From Ophiocordyceps camponoti-saundersi (nom. inval.) (lineage: Eukaryota; Ascomycota; Sordariomycetes; Hypocreales; Ophiocordycipitaceae), in contig PDHQ01000012.1 in NCBI GenBank assembly GCA_003339415.1, forward strand, positions 186,001 through 250,000: a stretch of DNA of 64,000 nt, read 5' to 3'. Positions within the stretch are counted from its first letter, which is position 1. Each line of letters opens with the position of its first letter. This document shows, in pieces, positions 32,657 through 43,700 of this stretch. Both the position numbers and the translations under genes were made by a program. The notes under the pieces were generated by a model, which did not search any database, had not been told where the DNA came from, and worked only from the letters and a program-made list of their open reading frames with translations.

Positions 32657-33364
32657 ATGGCGTGGTTTTGCGGGGAGAGAGACAGAGAATTCGAGACCGT
32701 CAGATGCAAATACAAACGCAGGTCCCGCTGCTACAGCCCTCCACTAGAAGAGCTTTCGCGCGGCTGGTACTACGCCGACGATACACCAAGCCCGTATTCA
32801 TCCCCCGTGGCCGAAACGATTGTATGCTATAACCCAAAGGACCTAGAGGACAAGTGCGGATGCAACAACAACGGCAACAAGTGTCCGTGCTTGAAGAAAA
32901 AGGAAGAAGACGACAAGAAATGCCCGTGTATCAAGAAAAAAGAGGAAGACGATAAGAAGTGTCCTTGCCTCAAGAAGAAGGAGGAAGACGACAAGAAATG
33001 TCCCTGCGAGAAGAAGAGCGAGGAAGAGGCTCGAAAGGCGTCCGAAATAGTATGCGCCACGATCCTACCCCCCCGAAGCTGCAGGGGCGACGGATGCGAA
33101 CGCTTCACCGTCGGAGTCTACGACCGGACGTACGGGCCTATATACAGGCAGTTCGGCTCTTGCTGCAACCTCTCGCTTTCGCTGCGAACCAGGATCGACG
33201 ATATCCTTCGCTTCTTGGCGCCGGATCCGTACCGCCAAAGGGTGCTGGTTCATTGGACTGATGGCAATCTGGAGGAGTTGGACCACCGGATACCCCTTTC
33301 CGAAATCAGGCGCTTCGCTGAGAGGTTCTCTATAAAGGAGAAGAAGAGGGTTCGGTTCCTGTGA
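32657..33364 (+). CDS. Cysteine-rich CPC-repeat protein, function unknown
   Basis: A single exon of 235 residues without a signal peptide or membrane segment, so probably intracellular. Residues about 76-125 consist of four tandem 13-residue units of the form CPCLKKKEEDDKK, preceded by a related CGCNNNGNK unit. The C-terminal 95 residues look folded, with CRGDGCERFTVGVYDR, three further cysteines and a basic tail (KEKKRVRFL). Repeated Cys-Pro-Cys pairs alternating with charged helix-like segments suggest metal binding or an extended charged spacer. No family is recognised. Confidence 0.75.
   Translation: MAWFCGERDREFETVRCKYKRRSRCYSPPLEELSRGWYYADDTPSPYSSPVAETIVCYNPKDLEDKCGCNNNGNKCPCLKKKEEDDKKCPCIKKKEEDDKKCPCLKKKEEDDKKCPCEKKSEEEARKASEIVCATILPPRSCRGDGCERFTVGVYDRTYGPIYRQFGSCCNLSLSLRTRIDDILRFLAPDPYRQRVLVHWTDGNLEELDHRIPLSEIRRFAERFSIKEKKRVRFL
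32882..33037 (+). repeat. 39-base coding tandem repeat, four copies
   Basis: Cys-Pro-Cys codons start at 32882, 32921, 32960 and 32999, an exact 39-base period. Copies differ mainly at synonymous sites and at the Leu/Ile/Glu after the second cysteine, so the amino-acid pattern appears conserved while the DNA has drifted. Confidence 0.88.
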
Positions 33365-35796
33365 TCTAACTTTCTGTATTCCCTTTCTTTCTCTCGTCTC
33401 TGATATCTTGTACCGGTCTACGTTTCTTTCTTCTCACTTGTTTGTTTTCCTATGTCCTCTTCGATCACGGTGTGGTTATGAAGGAGATGAGAGGAACGAG
33501 TTGCATATAGACTTGACTTTACTGTAGAACATGCTATTAAAGAAACTTTGTTGTCAGGCGTGGAGACAAGGCAGAGTAGAACTATTCACCGAGAAGAAGG
33601 CAATATGATAACTGCAGCGTAGTAGTGACAGGGTGAGTATATACGTTCCATGGAATCAGACGACATGGAGATAATCTTAGACCAAGTTTCAAGATTTTTC
33701 CAAAACAGAAAAGAAAACCGCAGGCCTACCCCAAGTATGCTCCAGAATATCTCAAGCACGCCTCAGAAATAGCATCGTCGGCCGAACAGCGTTGACACTC
33801 TCGTCGCCCGTTCTATTCATAGCCACCACCCGCTGTCGCATGACAGCAGCCCTTCAGCCCTGTGGACCCTTGCTTCTCTTCCTTCCCACATGACACCCTC
33901 TTCGCGGTCCCGAGTCGTGTGTGTGTGTGTGACGTGTGGCGTGCCACGGCTCAAAGCCAATCAGACTTCATCCTCCCCAAACAGGGTTACCCGGGGAAGA
34001 GAGGACGGTAGGGGCGGCGTATGTAAGCCTGTTGAAGATCTGATGATGGGATGTTGTTTTTTTTATGGCTGGACGGATGAATAATAACACAGTTTTTTTT
34101 TTCCCTTTATTCCCCGGCCGCCGGCGGACTCGGGACAAGGGGGGGTTCGGTGGTTGCGAGCGTAAGCAACAAGGATAACCCTCCCGGCTTTGTTTCTCTT
34201 TTCATGTCTCTCATAGCCCGATTTGCGCCTCTCGTCCGCTCTGCTGGGTTAGGCTGAGCCTTGCAGAGCGGCATGGCGTTGGGGAAACCCTCGTTGCCGT
34301 AGTACGTTATTCCCGGTCCAACGAGGGGGGAGGCGGCAGCGGGCTTCGAGAGATTTCACATAGTGCAGTTTGAACCTCGATTACGGTGCTGAAGGCGTTG
34401 TGCGTATCCGTATTTGTATCCGTCTACAGGCATCCGTACAGACATGTAGGTGGCTGGAGGTGGCTGTAGGTGAGAGAGAGCCAGGAGGGGGGGGGGGGGG
34501 GCGACAGCCTTAACGGAAATAAGGCTGACGATGCCAGTATTAAGACGAAACAGCCATGACGATGCTTCTCCGCTCAGCCATACGACATAAACACCATACC
34601 TTCCCAATCCATACTTCGCCAGGCTGAAGCGACGATGAACCCGTCGATCTGAGCTTTCTCCTACACTCCCTTCTTCCCCTCCGAACTCTTCTGCCTCCCC
34701 GTCCTTCCTCCGAACATCTCATGCTCTCGCACCGAGCTGCCCTCGTATGGACATAGACCACTGTACCTCTGAATTCATGCCCCAACTACTAATCAACCGT
34801 CTTATCATCCTTACCAAGGCTCGGCTCGCACAAGCCGCATCGCCACTCAAGCCATCTCAGCGCCTCTCCGTCGTCGTCGGCGCCGAAGAAGGCCCCACCA
34901 CTCCTGGGTGCCGCCGTCTCGGGCCGAAGCACCCCTCTTAGCTACCGAGCATTCGTTCAACCACGGCAAGATGCATCACCCCCGTCCCTACGGCGTATGT
35001 ATGTGTGCATGCATGTGAGTGTGTACATACATAGGCAGCTAAGTACCTATCGATGTAGGCATGTAAGTCAGTAGTGCGCATGCCATACGTAGGAGGCCCC
35101 TGAAGCAGAGTGATAAAGATACTGTAGTTAGCTGTGGCATAATTGGCAGCCTGTGCACACACACACACACACACACACACACAGCCAGGCGTCCCTTTGG
35201 GGGCCGCCTCCTGCAAACCCCATCTCCCACTCTGTTTCATGAGCCTCTTTCTTTTTTTTTCCTCTCCCTCTCCTTGCCCTCTTCCCAACCTGTCTGCCGC
35301 CAGACACCATCCACTACCATCCCTTCCCCCAGACTTGCAGTGGTCGAAGAATGCAACGGGACCGGGGCCAACGGCTCACTTTCGTTCATCGCTTACGTGC
35401 TTCGCATCGATTCTGTGAGTGTGTGGGGGGTGGGTTTACAGAAGGGAAAAGAAACGGACTACTCCGCCCCCCTGTTTTTTTTTGTCCTTGCAGGTCGCGG
35501 GCAAGGTGCGTCGGTGCTCGATTATGGCAATGAGATTATGATAGGAGGAGGGGAAGGGGGGGGGGGGGGGGGGGGGGGAGAGTAGCATATAATAGACGGC
35601 TATTCTCCCGGATTAGCTTCTGATGATGATAGATGGAAAGGAGACAGAGAGAGGGAGAGAGATTTAAAGGTTGAGATGCTCGCTTGCTCATTGTCCTTGT
35701 TTGCTATCATCCCATCATAAGAACTCATACACATCTTACTTGAGCACACTTGGTTCCTCGACGCCAGCATCACACATACCGCTGCAAGGATTCACC
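33365..35796. other. 2.4 kb intergenic region with simple repeats
   Basis: No supported gene. It contains a TG run near 33920, T-runs near 34058 and 34094, a G-run near 34488-34501, a CA repeat at 35154-35182 and a 21-base G-run near 35558-35578. The 3' end is the promoter and leader of the Zn2Cys6 gene. Confidence 0.5.
35154..35182. repeat. (CA)n microsatellite
   Basis: About 14 uninterrupted CA dinucleotides in intergenic DNA. Confidence 0.9.
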
Positions 35797-36788
35797 ATGT
35801 TCGGAACGTGGAGGTACGATCCCGAAACGGACGAGGTGCACAACCTACGAAGAGCCTACGATCCCATCACTGCTCGCTCCAACTTACACCAGGCCTGTGA
35901 TCGATGTCACGAGAAGAAGGTGAGTGGATGAGTGGACAACCATCTTGCTTTCCCTCTATTCATCTTCCTCTTTCTGGTCCTATACCTTCACCCCCCTATC
36001 ATCCCTTAAGAGGCATTTCCCCTAAGAGGCATTTGAAAAGGAGTGATGTACCGCTTCCGGATGCATACTTCCCCCCCCCCCCTCTTCTTCATCTCTCGAC
36101 TCCTCACTGCAACACAGGACTACTCATCAGGGGTAAAAGGGGTGACAAGGCTACCTTGCCAACCACGTCTGACACGTTCTCGCAGCTCAAGTGCAGTGGC
36201 GATAAAGATGGTTGCGACCGGTGTACCACTTCCGGACACCCATGCAAATACAAACGACCCAGATCGCGCTCCTCACGGAAGAATAACAGCAAGCTCGACC
36301 AGGAGCTAACAGAGAGCCAACGACGAGAGAGAGAAAGCGTCAGCCACCATCACCACAACCATCACCACAACCACAACCACACCTCGCCTCCCCGGAGAAA
36401 ACCGGCATCCAAGCCCAGAAGCCATGCAGCGACGGTCGGATCTCCCCTCCCGGCCGCACCGCCTACCTCCCATGAAACGGTCCCATACTGGGAAGAGGCC
36501 GGACTCGCCGTGACGAATCAGCAGAGCGTCCTTGGGAATCAAGGGCTCGCCGGCGGCTACGGGTTGTATTCGTTTCCGTCGCAGCATCTCGCCCCTGGTC
36601 CGCAGGAATGGGCCACCGGCGGACCGTATGCGGCTACCGTTTCGGACGCAACATTTCCTACTACGACCAGCACTACGACCAGCCAGATGTATGATTTTGG
36701 TGGACCGGACATGGACTTGGATTCTTTTCCCGCCCTCGAAGATTATGCGGGCTACGATCCGCGATACTGGGCTCCCGGCCCTCCCTGA
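35797..36788 (+). CDS. Short Zn2Cys6 (C6 zinc cluster) protein
   Basis: Two exons, 35797-35919 and 36186-36788, give 241 residues. The 266-base intron is long for this window and splits the zinc cluster. The motif is CDRCHEKKLKC then CDRCTTSGHPC, spacing C-x2-C-x6-C-x6-C-x2-C-x6-C, followed by a basic YKRPRSRSSRKN linker: a canonical DNA-binding domain. A His/Asn run (HHHHNHHHNHNH) comes after. The rest is Pro/Ser/Gly/Tyr-rich, without the fungal-specific regulatory domain of full-length factors. The acidic C-terminus (DMDLDSFPALEDY) resembles an activation domain. It could be a compact nuclear regulator; its targets are unknown. Confidence 0.84.
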
Positions 36789-37536
36789 GCTAAGGCAATC
36801 TATCTGTTGGCGCTATTCTAGTGAGAATGGGAGGGGGGGTTAGGGGGGGGGGGGGGAAGCATGGACTACTCATGATAACATCTCTACTCGCAGGGTGTGT
36901 ATACCCTTGTTGGAGAAAAAGGACGTACGTTTGATGAAATGACAAGAAAAAGGAGGGTAAAAGGGCACGGTTGATTTCTTCATCCCCCCTAAAGTCTGTT
37001 TTGCTATCAGAAGGGTCTACCTATTTCTCGGAGATGTGTACGAATATGTAAGAGTCTACAGACGATTGGTCGTTTGTTAGTCCTTGAAGGTTTGGCAACG
37101 GGTGAAGAGGAGGAGGTGCTTCGTCGATAATAATCTGATGGTTGTTGGTGGTGCTGCTGGTGCCTAGCTGGCTGCATATGTACAATCTATGTAAGTGTAC
37201 GGACATGCCGCAGTATGTAGGTATGTAGTGGGTAGGTTAGTATCCGTATATTGTATGTGTGTATATACTTATGTATGCTCTCTGCAAGTCTCGGCCGCGT
37301 CTGCTTCTATAGCCAGCGATGCCTTATTAGGCAACCATCCAGAACCGGGCCCGAAGCGTCTCGGCCGGCGGCCCGGCTAGTGGGGCCTTTTGACTTCTCT
37401 CCCAGAGCCGCGCCACGTGTGTGGGGGAAAGGGATGAGTCAGCGAGGTTCCCGATAAATCTTCTTCCAGGCCTTCTTCCGTCAACCGTAGAATCAGATCA
37501 AGGCAGTTTTTGCATCTGCTAGAACGGAGCGCCGCC
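36789..37536. other. Intergenic region
   Basis: No supported gene. G-runs near 36831-36856 fall in the likely 3' UTR of the zinc-cluster gene, and imperfect TATG/GTAG repeats lie near 37195-37270. Confidence 0.4.
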
Positions 37537-38150
37537 ATGGCATCTTCGCCGTCGCCGTTGCCGTCTCTGCCCGAGGACGTTGCATCCAAGAAGGCCGTTG
37601 TGATTCGTCTTCGAGACTGGGGCTGTTCGTATCCCTCCTCTGCCTCTCCGCATTCACCCTCTCATCCACACCCCCCTCCCCCCTCGGGCCCTACCTATCA
37701 TCTCTCACCTTCTCCCTCATCCATCGTTGCTGCTGTTGTATTCTCTCCCCCCCCATATCCATCGCTAACGAATCTCATCTAGCATCCTCCCTCCCGCCCA
37801 TGCTCCTCGCAACGCTAGTAACCGCCCTCCACGCTCGTCCGCTCCAGCTCTTCCCCCTAACCCTCTTCACCCCCACGCTCCTGTTCGCCTCCTACCTCAA
37901 CCTTGCAGGCTTCCCGACAAACAGTGCCGGCGTGTCTGCTGCCTGGTCTGGTGCCTACGCCATGACGGCACTTCGCCGGCGTCAGCCCTTCCGCGAGAAG
38001 CTGACGGTGCGTGGGGCCGTTCGTGGGGTTGCCATCGCACTCGGCGCTGTCAACTTTGTCGGTGGTGGCCTTGCTTATCTAGCCGGCGACTCTAAGCGGG
38101 ATGAGAGGGAGAGATTGGAGAGGAATCGCTGGGGAGGGGAGGATAGTTAG
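37537..38150 (+). CDS. Aim19-like mitochondrial membrane protein
   Basis: Two exons, 37537-37624 and 37783-38150, encode 151 residues. The 158-base intron has a GTTCGT donor, GCTAAC branch site and TAG acceptor, and joins in phase 1. The protein has about four hydrophobic segments. It carries GFPTNSAGVSAAWSGAYAMT, similar in layout to the yeast Aim19 family ('altered inheritance of mitochondria'), a small mitochondrial membrane protein. The assignment rests on that motif, size and topology only, so it is moderate. Confidence 0.6.
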
Positions 38151-38952
38151 GTTTGAGCGAGATTGCCTCCCCCATCACGATCCTCTCCCTCTGTTCTTTC
38201 AACTTCAGCATTTACTCCCCATCTCTTCTATTTTCGTTTGATTTTCCCCGCTCTCGCACCGTTCAGGCTCTTCCGTCTCCTGAGACGTGAGTGGCTACGG
38301 TGAGCTCCGTTTTGCTCTGATTTAGCGTCAGCGCATGAAGGAAACGCGTCTGTCAACCGAACCGGGCGGGCCCGTGCGGCTACTAAATCCCTAGGAGGGG
38401 AGAAGAGCCGCTCTTCGATTGGGCAAAGAACTGTTTCTTATGCGTGCCTTAATCTATTAGGCATACATATGTGTATAGCATCTCGAGTGTTGTCGTTTCC
38501 AACGAGTTGAGTTGTGAAACAAGGAAATATAAGCAGATCATCCATTCGACCCAATCGTTGCACGGCAGCGGGTCTCCTATCCCGGCCATGGGCCCCGGAT
38601 CCCGGCGAAAAGACGACAGCCGACCCGGTTACCGAAGCCCCTCTGTATTTTCCCGTTCGTGATAATGAGATGAGTTACTTCTCATGCTCTATTTACCTCG
38701 TGTCAGGTTGCCGTGGCTCGAGGTCAGTGAGCCTCTCCACGCTTAAAGATAGGTTCTCGAGATGGCGGAATCGCGTTCTTCGAGTTGAGGCCTATATAAG
38801 ACCTCTCTTATCCATCTCCCCTTTTGCTAGTCGTGATATCCAGCGTTGTCTTCCGTTCTTTCGCTTCGTTGTCAATCACTTATTTATACACGCACTCAGT
38901 ATTGCTTTGATTATTTACTTTGTATTAATCGTTCTATTCCTTTCCTTTCAAG
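38151..38952. other. Promoter-containing intergenic region
   Basis: No supported gene. A TATATAAG element at 38793-38800 lies about 153 bases before the ATG of the secreted repeat protein, followed by a pyrimidine-rich leader. Confidence 0.45.
38793..38800 (+). promoter_or_regulatory. TATA box
   Basis: TATATAAG upstream of a CT-rich leader and the ATG at 38953. It suggests a strong, regulated promoter. Confidence 0.45.
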
Positions 38953-41106
38953 ATGAAGCACATCAACCTCTTCACCACCGCCCTCATCGCCACGACTGGT
39001 CTCGTTGGCGCCCTCCCTTACGGTAAGTATTCGTAAATATCCAACTGTCGCCGCGTAACGACTAACTCCATCGCAGCCTCCGCGCCCGTCGGCGCCGATT
39101 CCGTATCTGCATCCGTTGGCGGGGCCGGTTCCCCCGGGGCTTACGGAGAAGCCGGTTCCGGACCCGATGGAAAGGCCGAAGTCAGGGCCGATATGGCTGC
39201 CGGACAAGCGTCAGCCGGCGCGGCGCGCTCAACCGACAACCCGTCCGATAACCCGGAAGACGAGAATTCGTTCATCTCGAGAGCCATTGAGGCTCTCAAG
39301 GTATCGGACCCTTCCGCCCTGAAGGACATTTCGTCCCTGTACGGCTCGAAGAAAGGGGATCAGAACCCATCAACCGGCGGCGAAGACTCCATCATCGCGA
39401 AAGCCAAGGCGGTTCTCAAGCAGTCGGGCCGTTCCGTTCTCAACAAACTCCTCTCGCACGGTTCCTCGGATGGCACAGACGGCGAGGACTCGATCGCCTC
39501 CAACGCCATATCCGTTCTTAAGAAGTTGGGCCCTCCCGTCCTCAAGGAACTCTTCAACCTGCACGAATCGTTGAATGGCGCAGAAGATGATGACTCGATC
39601 ATTGCCAAAGCCATGGGGGCCCTCAAGAAACTGGGTCCCCTCGCCCTCGAGAAACTCCTCTCTCTACATGGCTCGTCAGGCACCAAAGACGGCGTCGCCA
39701 AGGCCGTCTCGTCCCTTAAAAAGACAGACCTTTCCGCCCTGCAGGCCCTGTCCTCCGAGTACAGCTCGAAGGGACAAGACACGTCCAGCTCGAAGGCACA
39801 AGACAAGTCCGGAAAGTCACCTCAAGGCGCCGGTACTGAGAATGATTCCTCACAGGGCTCGCAGTATTCGCAACAAGGCTCTGAGTCATACCAGGCGACG
39901 ACGAAGAACACGGAGGTCAATTCGGTTACCGGTTCCGCGGCTGCTCACGCCGCGTCTTCGGCATCTTCCACCGCCGGATCCGACTCTAACGGCAACGGGG
40001 CAGCTACTGATAGCTCGGCTGCCCAGAGCGCCACCGCCGACTACAGCCAGGCTTCTACCGGCTCACCAGTGTCTTCGGCTAACAACCGCGAGTCGAACGA
40101 GGAGACGATGCAGGGTGTGGAAACCAACTCGATCGCCGGTTCTGCTACTGGCAACGCCGCCTTCCCGGCATCCACCACCACCGGCTCCGACTCTTACGGA
40201 TACGGAGCTTCGACTGACAGCTCGGCTGCTCAGGGTGCCGGCGCCGACTACACCCAGGCTTCTTCTACAGCGTCCACCGAGTCTCCGACCGACGACTCCG
40301 AGTCACAGAAGATGACGGCGAAGAATGAGGGCGACGTCGACGCTTCCGCTCATTCGGATAGGTCGTCCTCCCTGACCAGCGGCCAAGTCTCCCAGAGCGC
40401 CGACATAAACTCGGCTTCCATGACGTCAACCGAAGGATCTTCCCACCAAGTAGCGGCGACGAACGGCAAGACCCCCGACACTTCGCCTCAGGACGCCAAA
40501 GACGAGAGCGCCCAGGAAAAAGTCGTAGATGAAAACGAGGGTATCCAAGACAATGCCCTCTCAACGTCCTCTGCCACCTCACGCAAAGGCCCCCTCCCCA
40601 ACGACGCGGCACGAAGCCGTGTCACGAAGTCAAGCAAAGAACAAGGCCCAAACCCCAACACCAATCCTTCCTCCGCAACCCACAACTCCCTCCTGAGCAC
40701 CAAGTCGATGACGGCCATCGAGAAAGCATACGGCGTCGACGAAGCCACCATCAACTCCGTCCTCGACGACAAGGAGTACAACAAGCTCAAGGGTAAGAAG
40801 CTCAAGCTAGGCCTCAACAGCGTGGGACCGCTCAACGACTTCCGCCGCGCGGGCGGCAACGTCATCGGCGCCGGCCTCGACGTCGTCCAGGGCTCCATCG
40901 ACGCGGCCAACCGTCTAGCGGGTGACGGGCTCAACATTCCCTCCGACGCCATTTCCAAGATCCTCAACGGCAGGTTCGGCGACGCCTTCTTGGGCATCAT
41001 CAGGGATAGCGTCAAGCTCGGTATCGATATACCCCAAAACCTGGTCAAGGTCCTCGTCCAGGCAGCCAACACGCTTCACAACGGAAACGGTCTCGAACTT
41101 CCCTGA
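38953..41106 (+). CDS. Large secreted repeat protein (helical repeats, Ser/Thr-rich stalk, conserved C-terminal domain)
   Basis: Two exons, 38953-39022 and 39077-41106, give 699 residues. Exon 1 is a signal peptide (MKHINLFTTALIATTGLVGA). About residues 85-260 contain five degenerate units of 34-40 residues of the type EDSIIAKAKAVLKQSG, each predicted amphipathic helix plus loop. A long Ser/Thr/Ala/Gly region follows with two copies of a unit of about 50 residues (GSDSNGNGAATDSSAAQ / GSDSYGYGASTDSSAAQ), likely O-glycosylated. The last 135 residues are different: a compact, non-repetitive domain with GPLNDFRRAGGNVIGAGLD and a helix-rich tail, ending GLELP. Overall it looks like an adhesin or surface protein, but no GPI signal is present. 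No family is recognised. Confidence 0.75.
39259..39770 (+). repeat. Coding repeats of about 102-120 bases, five degenerate copies
   Basis: Units beginning near 39259, 39379, 39481, 39586 and 39694 share the pattern DSIxxKAxxxLKKxGPxxLxxLxSLHGS. The DNA copies have diverged, but the helix pattern is retained. Confidence 0.7.
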
Positions 41107-42245
41107 TTCAAAGACGGAAAAGGGAGACAAAGTAAAGTGAAAGAGGAGAAGGGGGATGGAGACAGTCGTTGTATAACTCGGGAAAGAAGCGTTGAAAGGG
41201 GCGTTTTGCGTTTTACCGTGGTCGGGAAGAACCACCTTTGTCAAGTGTCCGGAGTCTTATCATTTCTTTGTTTCTCGTCCGTCCTATGTTGGACTACTCT
41301 AATTGTCCTCGGGAGATGATCGTCATCGTATGTAATGTCGGTTCAAGGGCATGATAGCCTAATCCAAGCAAATGAATCTGTTACTCCAGCGTCAGTCTTC
41401 AGTGCAAAGCTCATGCCATCACGGCTCTATCAGGTGCCTTCAACCCCAACATAACACTTACAGTCTCACTCTCCACCACTGCCGTACCCGTTTACCATGA
41501 CGTCCCCTCTCGTCAGGACAGGCAAGCCCCGGCACTAGCTCAAAGCGGTGGCATTCCACGGCCCCGCCCCCTTAACTCGGATGAGCCTCCAAGGGCTGCC
41601 TAGTGTTGAGGCGACGATCCCACGCAGAGCGATTTCTCGATCCGGAGAACACAGTCACCGTCTTCTCTAGCCGCAAATTTTCGGTCCCAACGAGACTCGG
41701 TTCCACAAGAGGAATATGTCAGAGAGAGAATAGGGGGGGAGAGGGAACACGCAAGTAAGGGGACCTTGACAACGGGCGAGACAGCAAGTTGAATCAGCTT
41801 CTTCATCCATTTCGCTGCAAAATTTCGACGTGCGCTTTTATCACATTGATCCGTCATCAATGGTCCCTCATCAAACCTCTCTCATACCGAAGACATCATG
41901 ACCGTCACAACCGTCTCGGCTGTATACGGACAAGACAAGAGACAGACAGATCTACACGTCGACATGTACCTGTATCACCTCATTCCGGCCTCAAGTGTCA
42001 CCGCCAAGACGCACAGCCTGCCTCGGCGATTAACGGCATCGCGGACTGTCCGTAGACCAAACAACGCAGACAGAAAGCAGGTGGGCTCCCAGAGACCTCC
42101 AAAGACCATTCGAGTCGTCATCCCGATATACCTATATCTCATGATATCCTGTCTTTTTGTAGTTATCGTCTCATTAGGCTCGCGGCGGAATAAGGGGGAG
42201 AAAGAGGACACAAGACTTGATGCCATTTCAAGTCCTGGACTAATA
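41107..42245. other. Convergent intergenic region, 1.1 kb
   Basis: No supported gene. A plus-strand frame continuing across 42246 is antisense to the phosphatase gene and carries no motif. Confidence 0.4.
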
Positions 42246-43215
42246 TTAGGCCATCCAGTGGTGCGGTTGCTGGCTCAACTTGACACCCGAGATGAGCCAG
42301 ACCGCGGCGACAAAGGTGGAGAAGAGAAGGATTCGAAAAAAAGTCCTCAGATGGACGGGCGAAGAGCCCCAGGTAATGGCAGTGAGCGTGGAGGCGCGAA
42401 CCCGGCTAATGTAATCGACGTCGCATTCGCGGACCTTGGGCGTCGCGTAGGCTCGGTATTCATCGAGCACAGTGTCGAGACTCCATCCCGAGAGTTTCCT
42501 GACTACGGCGACGACGCAGCCTGTGCGGTGCTTGCCGTGGTTGCAGTGCAGCAGCAAGGGGTACTGACTGCGATCCATGACGACGCTGAGGATGGAAGAC
42601 ATGGTGCTCGGGGGGATGGCCTCTTTCTTGGTGCCCTTCATGTCGAAGACGACCTGACGAATGCCGTTGCCAGCGAAGAAGGACTTGAGGCTTTCGTCGC
42701 CGCCATCCTTGTTCACCAAGGTACTGGCATGGCGTCAGCAATCCCGGTGACCGTGAATGGCCAAGGGGATGGGATGAAGGGGGGTCGCCTTACACGACCG
42801 TCTTGAGCTTCAGGCTCAGCAGGAAGGCATAATTTTCGGGCTGGGGATAGCTGCTGCGATAGACTTGTGGGAGGACGACGCCAAAGTTGACCGGCCGGCC
42901 GGCAGAGGGATCAACGGGAAAGGTGGACGAGCGCGTCACCTTGGCTGGGGGGGAAAGGTCAGGGTCCGGTGCCAGGACGAGGCGGACGAGGAGCTTACAA
43001 ATATTGGCGTCTCGCTCGCTGCGGGTAAGACTTGTGGCGCGCGAGGGGGTAGACGAGTGATCCCTGCGGGTTCGCTGTTGTCTGTCTCCAGCGTCTTGCG
43101 GCGCGTCGTCCCCTATCGAACCGTGGCGAGAGCGCTGAGAGGGCGGAGGGGGTTGCGAATCGGGATGAGGGGTCGTTTCGTCGAAATAGATGCGCGAGTT
43201 TCGTTTGGAAGCCAT
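42246..43215 (-). CDS. Siw14-type tyrosine/inositol-pyrophosphate phosphatase
   Basis: Two exons on the minus strand, 43215-42794 and 42723-42246, give 299 residues. ATG 43215 is chosen because the frame further upstream starts only with TTG. The N-terminal 100 residues are polar and probably disordered. The catalytic domain begins near VNFGVVLPQVYRSSYPQPEN. The P-loop is HCNHGKHRTG with the nucleophile at about Cys201, the HCxxGxxRTG signature of cysteine phosphatases. The start FGVVLPQVYRSSYP and the GIRQVVFDMKG segment match the Siw14/Oca family, which in yeast removes a phosphate from inositol pyrophosphates. A C-terminal hydrophobic segment (ILLFSTFVAAVWLI) predicts a tail anchor, so the enzyme may sit on a membrane. 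Confidence 0.88.
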
Positions 43216-43645
43216 AGCGTTGGAACCCGAAAGGGATGACTGACGAAGGGGTAGCAGATGAATATGGTTGGTCAAAGGAGATGGGACGTGGCAGGTTGTC
43301 TCGTCAAGGCTTTTTTGGGGGGGGTGAAGAAGAGAGAGAGAGAAGGGGATTCGCAGAAGACAGCAAGAGGCTAGAGAGGGCCAGACGTCATGGCGAAGTC
43401 GACGATCTGGACAGGATTAGCCATCTTGTCGTTGACCATCCGAGTTGACGAGACTGAGTGAGGGGGGTTGGAAGACGATGGACCAGCAGAGAGAGGCGAT
43501 GCGGCAGAGACTGGGAGAGGGGAGAGGAGAGGAGTGGGTAAGTAAAGCGAGAGATGCCGCAAGAAGGAGGATTGGTGAAGGGTAGGAGAAGGAAGAGAAG
43601 AAGGAGAGAAAGAGAGAGGCCAGGCGGGCTTGAAAAGGGAGAGAG

Positions 43646-43700
43646 AGGTGGTGGTGGTGGTGGTGGTGGTGCTGCTGCTGCTGTGGTGGTGGTGGTGGTA
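43646..43700. repeat. Trinucleotide repeat (GTG)n(CTG)n(TGG)n
   Basis: A compound triplet repeat of about 55 bases upstream of the phosphatase gene. Confidence 0.85.

Noticed and set aside
41898..42806. Plus-strand open frame of about 300 residues
   Set aside because: It is antisense to the spliced phosphatase gene, has no motif and its composition follows the opposite strand.
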